Shown here in pieces: positions 35,291 to 44,335 of a stretch of 64,000 bases of DNA. Location: assembly GCA_963558185.1 (NCBI GenBank), contig CAUWFE010000006.1, forward strand, positions 5,960 through 69,959. The letters run 5' to 3'. The notes under the pieces are model-generated. The model did no database searches. It was given only the letters and a program-made list of their open reading frames with translations, and was not told the DNA's origin. How positions within the stretch are numbered: the stretch's first letter is position 1; the number at the start of each line of letters is the position of its first letter. The translations under genes and the position numbers were made by a program. This DNA comes from UMGS1663 sp963558185. Lineage in GTDB: Bacteria; Bacillota; Clostridia; TANB77; CAG-508.

Positions 35291-36205
35291 CTAATCATTA
35301 ATAATATTTTTTTTACTATAATTTTGATATTTTTCTGAATTTAAGATTTTCGTATCTACATCTTCATCTTTTACTATATTTTCATAGAAATTATATATTT
35401 CTTCTCTATAAAATTCTCCATAATCTTCGTTAACTACTCTTACAGTAATAAGACTAGTTTTGTCTATCCAAGTATCTCTATAGCTATTCTTATTGCCAAG
35501 TCTAATTACATAGCAGTCCATTCCATTATATCTTTCTTCTCTCATGGAAAGTGCTAAATTATAAATTGTAGATGCTAATTTTTTATAATTAACTATTTCA
35601 GAAAATACCCCTATTGTTCTACCTTTTGTTTCTTCAATAAAGTCTTGCTTGTAATATTCTATTGTTTTTAGCTTGTCATATACACATATCTTTTCATAGC
35701 TATTATCTGCATAAAATTTAATACTATCTTCATCTTCTATCTTATATTTTCCATCTTTGTAATAATAATTTTGTTCATGTTCCATATAACTATCTATTTT
35801 TAAATTTTTTTGTATTGTTTTAACAGTTAATTTGTAATTATCTAATTTTTTCATATATTCTATTTTGCTATATGCTTTATCTATTATATCGGCTGTTCTT
35901 TGGTATTTTACAAATAGTATTAAACCTATAGATATAATAGCTATAAAAATAACTATTAAACTTATTTTCAATATACTAATATGTCTATGGATTTTTCTAA
36001 ACTGGTTAACAACAAGCGTATCTTTTTCTTTTTCTACAATATTCTCATTATATACTTTTGATTCCATGTTTTTATAATACTCGTTGCAGTCATCACATAT
36101 TTTTAAATGATTCTCAACAAATTTTTTACTTCCTTTATTTATTAAATTTTCCCTAAATGGTATTGCTAGATCTTTTACAATTTCACATTCGTTATCCTTA
36201 TTCAT
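35291..36205 (-). CDS. Membrane anti-sigma factor with zinc-finger head
   Basis: 304 residues. The N-terminal anti-sigma zinc finger has H33-xxx-C37-xx-C40 (HLKICDDC), followed by a membrane helix near 73-100 and an extracytoplasmic beta-rich domain with a tyrosine-rich SMREERYNGMDCYVIRLGN segment. The outer domain resembles MucB/LolA-type lipid- or stress-sensing modules. It overlaps the sigma gene by 8 nt, which couples translation and keeps the pair in balance. It probably binds the sigma factor and releases it on envelope stress. Confidence 0.85.
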   Translation of the reverse strand: MNKDNECEIVKDLAIPFRENLINKGSKKFVENHLKICDDCNEYYKNMESKVYNENIVEKEKDTLVVNQFRKIHRHISILKISLIVIFIAIISIGLILFVKYQRTADIIDKAYSKIEYMKKLDNYKLTVKTIQKNLKIDSYMEHEQNYYYKDGKYKIEDEDSIKFYADNSYEKICVYDKLKTIEYYKQDFIEETKGRTIGVFSEIVNYKKLASTIYNLALSMREERYNGMDCYVIRLGNKNSYRDTWIDKTSLITVRVVNEDYGEFYREEIYNFYENIVKDEDVDTKILNSEKYQNYSKKNIIND

Positions 36206-36680
36206 TTTTTAGTTCCTCCTTCAATTTGATTTTTGCTCGATAAAAAGTAATTTTTGCCCATTCTTCTGATCTTTCCATAATTGCTCCAATTTCCTTAAAA
36301 GTTAAATTTGTACCTATTCTTAAATAAACAACTTCTTTTGACTTCTCATCTAGTTTATGCAATTGCTTATATACATTGAATAATTCTTCTTTGCTTAAAT
36401 AATCTTCTTCAGAAGAATTTGCAAGTAAATAACTTTCATCAAAATTTTCTATTTGCATTTCTTTCATTCTTTTTGTTTTTTTATAATAATCAAACCATTT
36501 ATTTTTAGCAATTTTGCAAAGCCATGTTTTTAAACTAGATTCATTCTTAAATTTATTAATATTTTTAACAGCACTATAGAAGGTTTCTTGCATCAATTCT
36601 TCTGCAATATCCGTATTATTAGAAAGAGAAAATAAGTAATTGTATATTATTTTAGAATATTCTTTATATATTTCTTCCAT
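36198..36680 (-). CDS. ECF-type RNA polymerase sigma factor
   Basis: 160 residues. Region 2 covers residues 5-70 (DIAEELMQETFYSAVKNINK, TWLCKIAKNKWFDYYKK) and region 4 about 100-155 (LDEKSKEVVYLRIGTNLTFK). There is a GGAGG-type ribosome binding site. Followed by its anti-sigma gene. A possible self-recognised promoter lies upstream at 36703-36730. Confidence 0.92.
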   Translation of the reverse strand: MEEIYKEYSKIIYNYLFSLSNNTDIAEELMQETFYSAVKNINKFKNESSLKTWLCKIAKNKWFDYYKKTKRMKEMQIENFDESYLLANSSEEDYLSKEELFNVYKQLHKLDEKSKEVVYLRIGTNLTFKEIGAIMERSEEWAKITFYRAKIKLKEELKNE

Positions 36681-36702
36681 TTTTCCTCCTTTCCTATAAA
36701 TA

Positions 36703-36730
36703 TAGACTACACAAAATGTATTTAGTTACA
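36703..36730 (-). promoter_or_regulatory. Possible ECF-type autoregulatory promoter
   Basis: TGTAAC (36725-36730) and GTCTA (36703-36707) on the minus strand, 17-bp spacer. An AAC-type -35 with a GTC-type -10 is the general ECF pattern. No good sigma-A promoter lies nearer the gene. Confidence 0.35.
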
Positions 36731-37072
36731 AATATTATATATTTTTTTAGCATATTAAACTATTTTTGTATCTTTTTATGTTATTTTCCTTAGTTATGTT
36801 AAAATTATTATATCATTTTTCATATATAAGAAAAGTTGTTTCACCAAATGTGTATTTTGCTTTGCATATATTCACAGATTAAGGAAACTTAAACCTTATA
36901 ATATAGCAAAAATCTTCGATTTTTCCTATATTATAAAAAAGTAGTGTGAAATTTGACTTTTAAATGTCATCTTTCACACTTTTTATATTATAACATCACT
37001 TATGCACACCTCATAAATCTTTCTTCTTCACCTTTTTCTTTCATATAACTCTTTACAGTCATTAAAGATTTA
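36731..37072. other. Gene-free spacer with two hairpins
   Basis: About 340 bp with no ORF. It holds the ABC operon terminator (36944-36979) and a second hairpin at about 36893-36934 (CTTATAATATAG paired with CTATATTATAAG around ATC-TTC-GAT) that resembles the other inter-gene palindromes in this window. Confidence 0.6.
36944..36979 (-). terminator. Terminator of the ABC importer operon
   Basis: GTGTGAAA and TTTCACAC enclose an inner TGAC/GTCA stem, followed leftward by a T-rich run. Confidence 0.75.
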
Positions 37073-38101
37073 TTAATTTTCATTATATACTTCAATTGCA
37101 AATTTATTGTTTACTATTTTATCAAATGGTGCTTTTTGCTTTAATTCTCCTGCCTCTTCCATAATTGTTTGTAATAAATTAAATGATTCTTCTTTCATTT
37201 CTGGTGTTTCTTTCCAAGCTTCTATTTTTTTATATTGTTCTAATGAATTTTCTAATTGTTCTATAGATGTATCTGGGAAAAATTCTTGTATTGATTCTGC
37301 TATTTCTTTTGAGTTATGTTCTTTTACCCATTTTTGTGCTTTATATATTGCTTTTGTAAATTTTTTTATTATTTCATTGTTATTCTCTATATAACTTTTT
37401 TTAGCAAAATATGCTGTATATGGTATTTCTCCACTTTCTTCCCCTATTGAAGCTACTATATATCCTTTTCCTACTTGCTGGGTTAAACTTGCTGTTGGTT
37501 CAAATAATGTTACATAGTCAGCTGTTCCTCCTGAAAAGGCTCCTGCCATTAAATCAAATTTTATACTATCGTCTAATATAACATCTGTTTCTGGATTAAT
37601 TCCATTTTTCTTTAATATATATTCTAAAGTCATATATGGAACCCCTCCTTTTCTTCCTGGTATTATTGTTTTTCCTTTTACATCTTCCCAATTAAAATTT
37701 TCATTTTTATTCCTACTTATTAAAAATGAACCGTCTTTTTGTGTTAATTGTGCAAATACTTGTGTATAATCTTCTTTTCCTTCGTTATATACATATATTG
37801 AAGCTTCTGGTCCTGCAAATCCTATATCACTTTGACCTGCTAATACTGCTGTCATTACTTTATCTGCTCCTTGACCTGTTGTAATTTCAATTTCTAAACC
37901 TTGTTCCTTCATAAAACCTTCTGAAATTGCTACATATTGTGGTGCGTAAAATACTGAACGTGTTACCTCATTTAACTGTATTTTACTTAGCTTTTCTTGT
38001 GTTTTAGTATTTCTAAATATTAGGCATGTGCCTAATAATATTCCTAGAAGTACTATTGATATTACAATATATATTAATTTTTTATTCACTTTTAATCTCA
38101 T
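37073..38101 (-). CDS. ABC importer substrate-binding protein (nitrate/sulfonate/taurine or thiamine-precursor type)
   Basis: 342 residues from 38101. A hydrophobic N-terminal signal or lipoprotein-like helix is followed by an NMT1/SsuA-like domain (VFYAPQYVAISEGFMKEQGL, AGQSDIGFAGPEASIYV, DYVTLFEPTA). Start choice is uncertain: ATG 38101 abuts GAAAGGA with no spacing, and the longer ATG at 38152 has no ribosome binding site and adds an odd Cys-rich head. The domain binds small anions or pyrimidine precursors; the ligand cannot be told. It is the last gene of an ATPase-permease-binding-protein operon. Confidence 0.82.
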   Translation of the reverse strand: MRLKVNKKLIYIVISIVLLGILLGTCLIFRNTKTQEKLSKIQLNEVTRSVFYAPQYVAISEGFMKEQGLEIEITTGQGADKVMTAVLAGQSDIGFAGPEASIYVYNEGKEDYTQVFAQLTQKDGSFLISRNKNENFNWEDVKGKTIIPGRKGGVPYMTLEYILKKNGINPETDVILDDSIKFDLMAGAFSGGTADYVTLFEPTASLTQQVGKGYIVASIGEESGEIPYTAYFAKKSYIENNNEIIKKFTKAIYKAQKWVKEHNSKEIAESIQEFFPDTSIEQLENSLEQYKKIEAWKETPEMKEESFNLLQTIMEEAGELKQKAPFDKIVNNKFAIEVYNEN

Positions 38102-38161
38102 TCCTTTCTTGCTTTTGCTAGCACAATGTCTGTATAAGCATACATTTTTCATATAAAAAAA

Positions 38162-38956
38162 TTATACACTTTTCTTTTTTCTTGTTAGTAACTTTTCTAA
38201 TAATATTACTGCTTCGTATAAAATAGCTGCTACTATTGCTAGAATAATAACACTTGCCATTACTAAGTCTAATTGAAATACTTGCCCTCCATATACAATT
38301 AAATATCCAAGTCCAGCCTTAGATACCAAAAATTCTCCTGTTATTACTCCTACTAATGATAGCCCTATGTTTACTTTTAATGAATTTAAAAATGTTTCTT
38401 TATTGGCTGGTATTACAATTTTTGTTAATATTTGAAATTTACTAGCTCCAAATGTTTTGGCCATTTTTATTAATTCTTTGTCTGTATTTAAAAATCCATT
38501 TTCTATTTCTAATACTGTTACTACTAAAGAAATTGCTAATGCCATAAAAATTATTGCATTTGTTCCAGCTCCTACCCATATAATTATAACTGGTCCTAAT
38601 GCTACTTTTGGTAAACTATTTAATACTACTAAAAATGGATCCATTATTCTTGCTAAAAAATTAGACCACCATAACATTACTGCAATTATTGCTCCTAAAA
38701 ATGTTCCTAATAAAAAGCCTACAATTGTTTCAATACATGTTACTCGTATATGTTCCCATAGTCCGTTTTGAGACAGGTTTACTACTGTGTTCCACATTCT
38801 AGATGGACTGCTCATAATGAAACTATCTATTATTCCTAGATTTGCCAATACTTCCCATAAAATAATAAAAATAAGTATAATACTAATCTGTATAAAGAAG
38901 ATTCCGTATTTTTCTCTTTTTATTTTTTTTAAATATTTTTTCCTTTCATCACTCAT
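38162..38956 (-). CDS. ABC importer permease (SsuC/TauC-like)
   Basis: 264 residues, six membrane helices, with the EAA-loop region near MAKTFGASKFQILTKIVIPA that docks on the ATPase. It overlaps the upstream ATPase gene by 8 nt, and the binding-protein gene lies just downstream. Together they make a complete importer of the nitrate/sulfonate/taurine family. Confidence 0.88.
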   Translation of the reverse strand: MSDERKKYLKKIKREKYGIFFIQISIILIFIILWEVLANLGIIDSFIMSSPSRMWNTVVNLSQNGLWEHIRVTCIETIVGFLLGTFLGAIIAVMLWWSNFLARIMDPFLVVLNSLPKVALGPVIIIWVGAGTNAIIFMALAISLVVTVLEIENGFLNTDKELIKMAKTFGASKFQILTKIVIPANKETFLNSLKVNIGLSLVGVITGEFLVSKAGLGYLIVYGGQVFQLDLVMASVIILAIVAAILYEAVILLEKLLTRKKKSV

Positions 38957-39698
38957 TTTCTTTTCCTCCTAACTGTTTCCATATATAGTCAAAATATTTG
39001 CTAAATTTTGGACTTTCTCTACAATTTATAGGAGTTCTATTTTCCATTTCAAAGTCAATTTTTACCCTATCTTTTATTACAGCAGGACGATTTGAAAGAA
39101 TTAATATTCTATCTGACATGCTTATTGCTTCTGAAATATCATGTGTTACCATTAATGTAGTTATATGTTCTTTTTTTAATATTTCATAAATATCTTTTGT
39201 AACCATTATTCTTGTTTGATAATCTAATGCTGAAAAAGCTTCATCTAACAATAATATTTCTGGCTTTCTTGCTAATGTTCTAATTAATGCAGCTCTTTGT
39301 CTCATTCCTCCTGATAGTTGGCTTGGGTATTTATCTTTAAATTCATATAAATGATATTTCTTTAGCAATTCTATTACATAGTTTTCGTTTTCTTTTGTCT
39401 TCATCTTTTTTATTTCTAAGCCAAATATAACATTTTGATATATTGTTCTCCATTCTAGTAAATTATCTTTTTGCAACATATATCCTATTTCTTTATCACA
39501 TATTACTTTTCCGCTTGTCTTTTCTTCTAAACCTGCTAAAATTGATAAGATAGTTGATTTTCCGCATCCACTTGGACCAATAATACTAACAAATTCTCCT
39601 TTTTTTATAGAAAATGTTATGTCTTTTAGTGCTTCTATTTCTCCATTTTTGGCTTGATACCTTTTCGTTATGTTTTCTACTTTTAAAATTTCATTCAT
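38949..39698 (-). CDS. ABC importer ATPase (SsuB/TauB-like)
   Basis: 249 residues. Walker A GPSGCGKST at 41-49, signature LSGGMRQRAALIRTLARKP, Walker B ILLLDEAFSALD, and H-loop VTHDISEA. The GC-GGA-AAA sequence in Walker A contains CGGA in the harmless phase, a useful control for the CGG shift pattern. A GGGGGA ribosome binding site precedes the ATG. First gene of the importer operon. Confidence 0.92.
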   Translation of the reverse strand: MNEILKVENITKRYQAKNGEIEALKDITFSIKKGEFVSIIGPSGCGKSTILSILAGLEEKTSGKVICDKEIGYMLQKDNLLEWRTIYQNVIFGLEIKKMKTKENENYVIELLKKYHLYEFKDKYPSQLSGGMRQRAALIRTLARKPEILLLDEAFSALDYQTRIMVTKDIYEILKKEHITTLMVTHDISEAISMSDRILILSNRPAVIKDRVKIDFEMENRTPINCRESPKFSKYFDYIWKQLGGKENE

Positions 39699-39796
39699 TG
39701 TTTTCCCCCTTTTTATCTTTTTTGTATCTCTCCTATTATATTTTATGTAACTTATATGTTTATGTGTTACTTGTTTTTACTTGAATTTTTGTCTAG

Positions 39797-39861
39797 AACA
39801 AAAGAGGCATGATTAATATTTTTCGACATTTTTAATAACTTTTCATGCCTCTTATTTGTTC
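39797..39861. promoter_or_regulatory. Long hairpin upstream of the importer operon
   Basis: AAAGAGGCATGA and TCATGCCTCTT, flanked by AACA and TGTT, enclose about 30 nt. It could be a terminator or a leader element; it matches no riboswitch class I can recognise. Confidence 0.5.
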
Positions 39862-39865
39862 GCCC

Positions 39866-39960
39866 GCCAAATTTTATGAAATAAAATTTGTGTGGAATGT
39901 TTAGCAAAGCTTTTTATATAATAGGAAAGTTCTCCAAACTTTCCTATTATATAAAAAAAA
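39866..39960. repeat. Hairpin cluster, including a 17-bp arm related to that at 22416
   Basis: CAAATTTTAT/ATAAAATTTG forms one hairpin. TATATAATAGGAAAGTT and AACTTTCCTATTATATA form another with a very small loop. The second shares the AGGAAAGT core and flanking TATA-rich arm with the 22-bp repeat at 22416-22467. Confidence 0.65.
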
Positions 39961-39984
39961 GCGGAATAAGTTCCGCCTTTATAA
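39961..39984 (-). terminator. Terminator of the fic gene
   Basis: GCGGAA and TTCCGC around CTTA on the minus strand, with GG/CC extension and a following run of eight T. Confidence 0.8.
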
Positions 39985-40059
39985 TATTTAATTATATTCT
40001 TTAGTTTTACTAAAAAACTATATCTCTTATTTGCATTTTACTCTGCCACTACTCTGCCA

Positions 40060-41056
40060 TTACTCTGCCATTTTATATTTTTTATTTGGTGTATTTTCAT
40101 TATTTCCAACACTTTCAATAGTTTCATTATCAACAAATTTTTTTAATATTCTTCTAACAGTTCTATCAGATATTTTTGTTTGCTCTATTATCTCTTTGGT
40201 TCCTATAATAACATTTTTCTTAATACATTCTAATATTTTTCGTTCATTTTCAGAAAATAATAACATATATTTATCTTTCATTTCTTTTGAATTATTAATT
40301 TCATCTATTGTATTATTTATCATTTTCAACATAAATTCTATAAATTCTGTTGAGTTTCCTGCATTATTGCAATTTTGAATAGCTGTATAATATTCCTCTT
40401 GATTTTTCTTTATCATGCTTTCAATAGGTAAATACGTAAATGCTTTTTCCCAATGTGAAAGAATTGCTGTTTGCCATAATCTTGCTGTTCTTCCATTTCC
40501 ATCATGAAATGGGTGTATAAATACAAATTCATAATGGAATATTGATGATAAAATTAATGGATTTATTTTATCTTTAACTTCATTCATCCAGTCAAATAGG
40601 TTATCCATCAAACTAGGTACTAGCTTATATGGTGGACATGTAAAAATACATATATCTCCATCATAAACGCCTTCACCATGATTTCTAAATTTTCCTGCAT
40701 CTTTTTCAATTGAAAACGTTAATATTCCATGTATTTTCTTTAAATCTTCCACAGAATAAGGATTTATTTTATCAATTTGTTCATAAGCATTATATGCATT
40801 TTTAACTTCTTGAATATCTTTTTGTTCCCCGAATTACAGGTTTTCCATTTATTACATCTTCAACTTGAAATAATGATAATTGATTATTTTCTATTGCTAA
40901 GGATGAATGTATTGATCTAATTCTTGTTTTTCTTCTTAATTCTGGATACCTATTTAAACGTTCAAAATAATTTGCCTCTCCAATTTTTTTCATTATATCT
41001 GACACATAATTCAACATTTTATTAGTTATTGTATATGGTGGATATTCTATTTCCAT
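40060..41056 (-). CDS. Fic-domain protein (class II AMPylase-like), expressed through a +1 shift at CGG
   Basis: About 331 residues after joining. The N-terminus carries the inhibitory helix motif SLAIENN ([S/T]xxxE[G/N]). The catalytic loop HPFHDGNGRTAR is canonical, and the C-terminus is a winged-helix domain (TKEIIEQTKISDRTVRRILK). Frame 0 from 41056 stops nine codons after CGG 40829-40831. The +1 frame reads GEQKDIQEVKNAYNAYEQ, which matches the family consensus around GxxKDIQEVKNA, including the conserved Gly at the shift point. The catalytic-domain frame on its own begins at an internal ATG (40752) and would lack the inhibitory helix. Likely substrate: its own or a partner protein, modified with AMP. 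Confidence 0.85.
40828..40831 (-). other. Putative +1 frameshift site (ATT CGG G) in fic
   Basis: Codon 76 is CGG. The +1 frame reads GGG GAA CAA AAA and enters the conserved KDIQEVKNA segment. Confidence 0.78.
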
Positions 41057-41095
41057 TTCTAACCTCCTATTTTAAGTTCTATCTAATATGTGTAC

Positions 41096-42202
41096 TTAAA
41101 ATTTAATTATTTTTTCCCATGGTAAGTTTTCTTTTCCAAAGTGTCCGTAATTTGTTGTTTTTGTATATATTGGCTTTTTTAAGTTTAAATATTTTATTAT
41201 CCCATCTGGTGATAAATCAAAAGTTTTACTTATTTTTTCTACTATATTTTCTTCAGAAATTTTAGCTGTTCCAAAAGTATTTATATAAATTGATATTGGT
41301 TGTTTCATACCTATTGCATATGAAAGCTGTATTTCACATTTATCAGCATATCCATTTGCAACTATATTTTTAGCTATATGTCTTGCCATATAACTTGCAC
41401 TTCTATCTACTTTACTAGCATCTTTACCTGAAAAAGCTCCTCCACCATGTCTGCTATATCCTCCATATGTATCTACTATAATCTTTCTACCTGTTAAGCC
41501 TGTATCTCCTAATGGTCCTCCTATAACAAATCTTCCTGTTGGATTTATATATATTTTTGTTTTTTCATCTATTTTATCATGTGCAATAGGATTTATTACT
41601 TTTTCTATTATGTCTTTTCTTATTTGCTCTAAAGATATTTCTTCTTTATGCTGTGTAGATATTAATATTGTATCTATTCTTTTTGGCTTACCATTTTCAT
41701 ATTCTACTGTTACTTGTGTTTTTCCATCTGGTCTTAAATATGGAATTATTTCTTCTTTTCTCACTTTTGTTAGTTGTTTTGACAATTTGTGTGCAATGTA
41801 TATAGCATATGGCATATAATTTTCAGTTTCATTGCATGCATATCCAAACATTATTCCTTGGTCTCCTGCACCACCAACATCTACACCTAATGCTATATCT
41901 GGGCTTTGTTTATTAATATTTACTTCTATTTTACAAGTTTTATAATCTATATCTGTATTTTCATTATCAAAACCTATTTCTTTTATACATTTTCTTGCTA
42001 TTTCTTCTACCTTTATTTCTGCATTAGTTGTTACTTGTCCTGCTATTGTTATTTGATTTTTTGATGCAAATGTTTCCACTGCAACCCTTGAATTTTCGTC
42101 TTGTTTTAAACATTCATCTAATATTGTATCTGAAATATAATCACATAATTTATCTGGATGCCCTTCTGTTACACTTTCAGATGTAAAATAATATTTTTTC
42201 AT
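41096..42202 (-). CDS. metK: S-adenosylmethionine synthetase
   Basis: 368 residues. ATP- and Met-binding motifs are present: TSESVTEGHPDKLCDYISD at the N-terminus, GAGDQGIMFGYA, and GGGAFSGKDASKVDRSASYM. It forms SAM from methionine and ATP in the cytoplasm. It is slightly shorter than typical (about 390), with a compact C-terminus, but every core block is present. It follows yqeK by 41 nt. I see no SAM riboswitch in the short leader. Confidence 0.96.
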   Translation of the reverse strand: MKKYYFTSESVTEGHPDKLCDYISDTILDECLKQDENSRVAVETFASKNQITIAGQVTTNAEIKVEEIARKCIKEIGFDNENTDIDYKTCKIEVNINKQSPDIALGVDVGGAGDQGIMFGYACNETENYMPYAIYIAHKLSKQLTKVRKEEIIPYLRPDGKTQVTVEYENGKPKRIDTILISTQHKEEISLEQIRKDIIEKVINPIAHDKIDEKTKIYINPTGRFVIGGPLGDTGLTGRKIIVDTYGGYSRHGGGAFSGKDASKVDRSASYMARHIAKNIVANGYADKCEIQLSYAIGMKQPISIYINTFGTAKISEENIVEKISKTFDLSPDGIIKYLNLKKPIYTKTTNYGHFGKENLPWEKIIKF

Positions 42203-42243
42203 TTTTAACTCATTCCTTCCTTTATTTACAAATACAGTTATTA

Positions 42244-42819
42244 TTATTTTTTCTTATTTTTCATTATTTCATTTCTTGCCATTACAGATAATGAATGTAT
42301 ATATTTTTCTTGTTTTATTGATTTTTGTATATTATAATTTATTATTTGTAATATTACTTCATCTAAATCTATAAAAGCTAATTTTCTTAGTTCTTCAATT
42401 CCTTCGTATTCTCTTCCATCTTCTATTTTATCTGCTACATATATTATTTTGTCTAATAATGTCATATTTACTCTTCCTGTTGTATGATAGCTTATTGCAC
42501 TACACATTTCTTCTGAAAAACCATATTTTTCTTTACACATTTTAGCTGCTATTATTCCATGTAAATTAACTCCTATTAAGATATCTTCTTTGCTTAAATT
42601 TATTTCATGTTTCTTAGCATATTCTATATATTGTTCTTTAGTCATTTCTTTTGCCATGTCATGTGCTAATGCTGTTATTTCTGCTATTTTTTCGTTTTCA
42701 TTCCATCTTTTTGCTAATTCTACTGCTTTTATAGATGTTCGTATAGAATGTTCATATCTTTCTTCTGATAATAGTTGTTTTATATCATTTTTTATTGTTT
42801 CTTCCATATTTAATCTCAT
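42244..42819 (-). CDS. yqeK: YqeK-type HD phosphohydrolase (Ap4A hydrolase family)
   Basis: About 190 residues. HD-domain motifs: the early His in ERYEHSIRTSI, ALAHDMAKEMT, then NLHGIIAA, and DKIIYVADKIEDGREYEGI, the YqeK signature. Characterised members split diadenosine tetraphosphate symmetrically. There are two possible starts (42819 and an ATG four codons later); GAGAGGG lies directly upstream of the first. Its neighbour is metK, probably in one transcript. Confidence 0.88.
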   Translation of the reverse strand: MRLNMEETIKNDIKQLLSEERYEHSIRTSIKAVELAKRWNENEKIAEITALAHDMAKEMTKEQYIEYAKKHEINLSKEDILIGVNLHGIIAAKMCKEKYGFSEEMCSAISYHTTGRVNMTLLDKIIYVADKIEDGREYEGIEELRKLAFIDLDEVILQIINYNIQKSIKQEKYIHSLSVMARNEIMKNKKK

Positions 42820-43320
42820 CCCTCTCTCGTTTACAAATTTGGCTGAAAAAATTTAAACATTTTCCATTTTTTCCTTTGCTTTAATATTGTACTACTTTTA
42901 TAGTATAAAATCAAATTTTAATTCTGTAGTATCTTACTATTTAATAGTTTCTATGTAATTTTTACCAGAATGGTTTGAAGCTAAATTTATAGTAACTGCT
43001 AAACAGAAAGAATCCTAACCACGCAATTGTATGATTAGGATTAGATGTGATATTAGAAATGTTTACTTTTAGCATAATTTGAAAATATTATAAATCATGA
43101 CGTACTTTAAAATCTTTAATAAATGCCTTATAGGCTTTTGGAACATCAATATTGTTGTAATCATAAAGTCTTCTTGAATAGATTAATTTGCAGTTATTTT
43201 CTTCATATAAAGAAATTATTTTGTAATGTGCAAAAGTAATATAGTCTGTTTTTTTAACTTTTTTATTGCACACACTTTTGTGACATTTTTCAAACGATAA
43301 AATTCCTACTATATAAAAAT
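42820..43320. other. 500-bp stretch without a convincing gene
   Basis: Two tiny minus-strand ORFs exist (43088-43273, 61 codons; 42962-43075, 37 codons ending in FKPFW), but neither has a ribosome binding site or a recognisable family. A hairpin AATCCTAA/TTAGGATT lies at about 43012-43043. The stretch may be a decayed gene. Confidence 0.45.
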
Positions 43321-44289
43321 TTATTTAATTTCTTCCCAGCCAATCAATTCTAAACTGTTTGATAAAAACTTTTCGTTATTATCCACATCTTTTGCTAAAT
43401 CTGTGGATAAATATTTTTTATTATCATCTGCAAATACTGTTACTACATGGTTTTCTATTCTATCTTGTAAAATTGCTGATGCTAAAAAGTTAGCTCCTGA
43501 GGAAATTCCACAGCCTATACCTAATTTTCTTGAAATGAGCCTTGACATATTTATTGCATCATCATCATTTATTAATATTACTTTATCTATTAAATTTCTG
43601 CTTACTAAATCTGGAACGAAGTCATCTCCTATTCCTTCTATTTTATGGCTACTTATTATTCTATTTTTTGAAAGTAGTGGCATTGTGTCTGGTTCCATTG
43701 CTACTATTAAAGTTTCTGAATTTTGTTTTTTTAGTCTTCTACCAACTCCCATAAGTGTTCCACCTGTTCCAACTCCTGAAACAAATGCCCCTATTGGCTT
43801 TGTATGTAATTGTTCTATAATTTCTTTTCCTGTTGTTTCATAGTGTGCTGTTATGTTATCTGGATTAGAAAATTGGTTTGCTAAAAATGCATTTTGATTT
43901 ACTGCTATTTTTCTAGCTTCTTGTATACATCTACGAAATCCACCTTCTTTTTTTGAAAATAGATATACTTGTGCTCCATAACCTTTCATAATGTCTATTC
44001 TTTCTTTACTTACCCAGTCTGGCATACATATACATACTGGATGTTTTTCCTTTGCTCCTATTGCAGATAAAGCAATTCCTGTATTTCCACTTGTTGCTTC
44101 TACTATCATTTGATTTTCTTTTAATTCTCCTCTTTCTTTTGCCTTTTCTACAATATATTTTGCAACTCTATCTTTTATACTGCCTGTTAAATTATAATAT
44201 TCTAATTTTACATAAATATAATTTGGTTTACCTTTATATGTGTATTTTATTTTTATCATAGGTGTTTTCCCTATAACATTTCTTTCCAT
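43321..44289 (-). CDS. PLP-dependent cysteine synthase family protein
   Basis: 322 residues. PLP lysine K39 in NLTGSIKDRVA, the substrate loop EATSGNTGIALSA, and the phosphate-binding GVGTGGTLMGVGR. It would form cysteine or a related amino acid from O-acetylserine or a phosphoserine-type substrate. The C-terminus lacks a CBS domain. An AGGAGGGG ribosome binding site supports the ATG at 44289. Close relatives include cystathionine beta-synthase and diaminobutyrate/diaminopropionate synthases, so the exact substrate is open. Confidence 0.85.
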   Translation of the reverse strand: MERNVIGKTPMIKIKYTYKGKPNYIYVKLEYYNLTGSIKDRVAKYIVEKAKERGELKENQMIVEATSGNTGIALSAIGAKEKHPVCICMPDWVSKERIDIMKGYGAQVYLFSKKEGGFRRCIQEARKIAVNQNAFLANQFSNPDNITAHYETTGKEIIEQLHTKPIGAFVSGVGTGGTLMGVGRRLKKQNSETLIVAMEPDTMPLLSKNRIISSHKIEGIGDDFVPDLVSRNLIDKVILINDDDAINMSRLISRKLGIGCGISSGANFLASAILQDRIENHVVTVFADDNKKYLSTDLAKDVDNNEKFLSNSLELIGWEEIK

Positions 44290-44335
44290 AACACCCCTCC
44301 TTTTTTATCTTATGTATTTTTAATAATTTTGACAC

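Noticed and set aside
39797..39861. Known riboswitch (TPP-type) controlling the ABC importer
   Set aside because: The hairpin is simple and none of the conserved TPP or other aptamer core sequences was recognised.
42203..42243. SAM riboswitch upstream of metK
   Set aside because: Only 41 bp separate yqeK and metK, with no room for a riboswitch.
42962..43075. 37-codon minus-strand ORF ending in FKPFW
   Set aside because: No ribosome binding site and too short to support.
43088..43273. 61-codon minus-strand ORF
   Set aside because: Starts with GTG without a Shine-Dalgarno, no recognisable family, AT-rich surroundings. It could be a decayed fragment, so I describe the region but do not call a gene.
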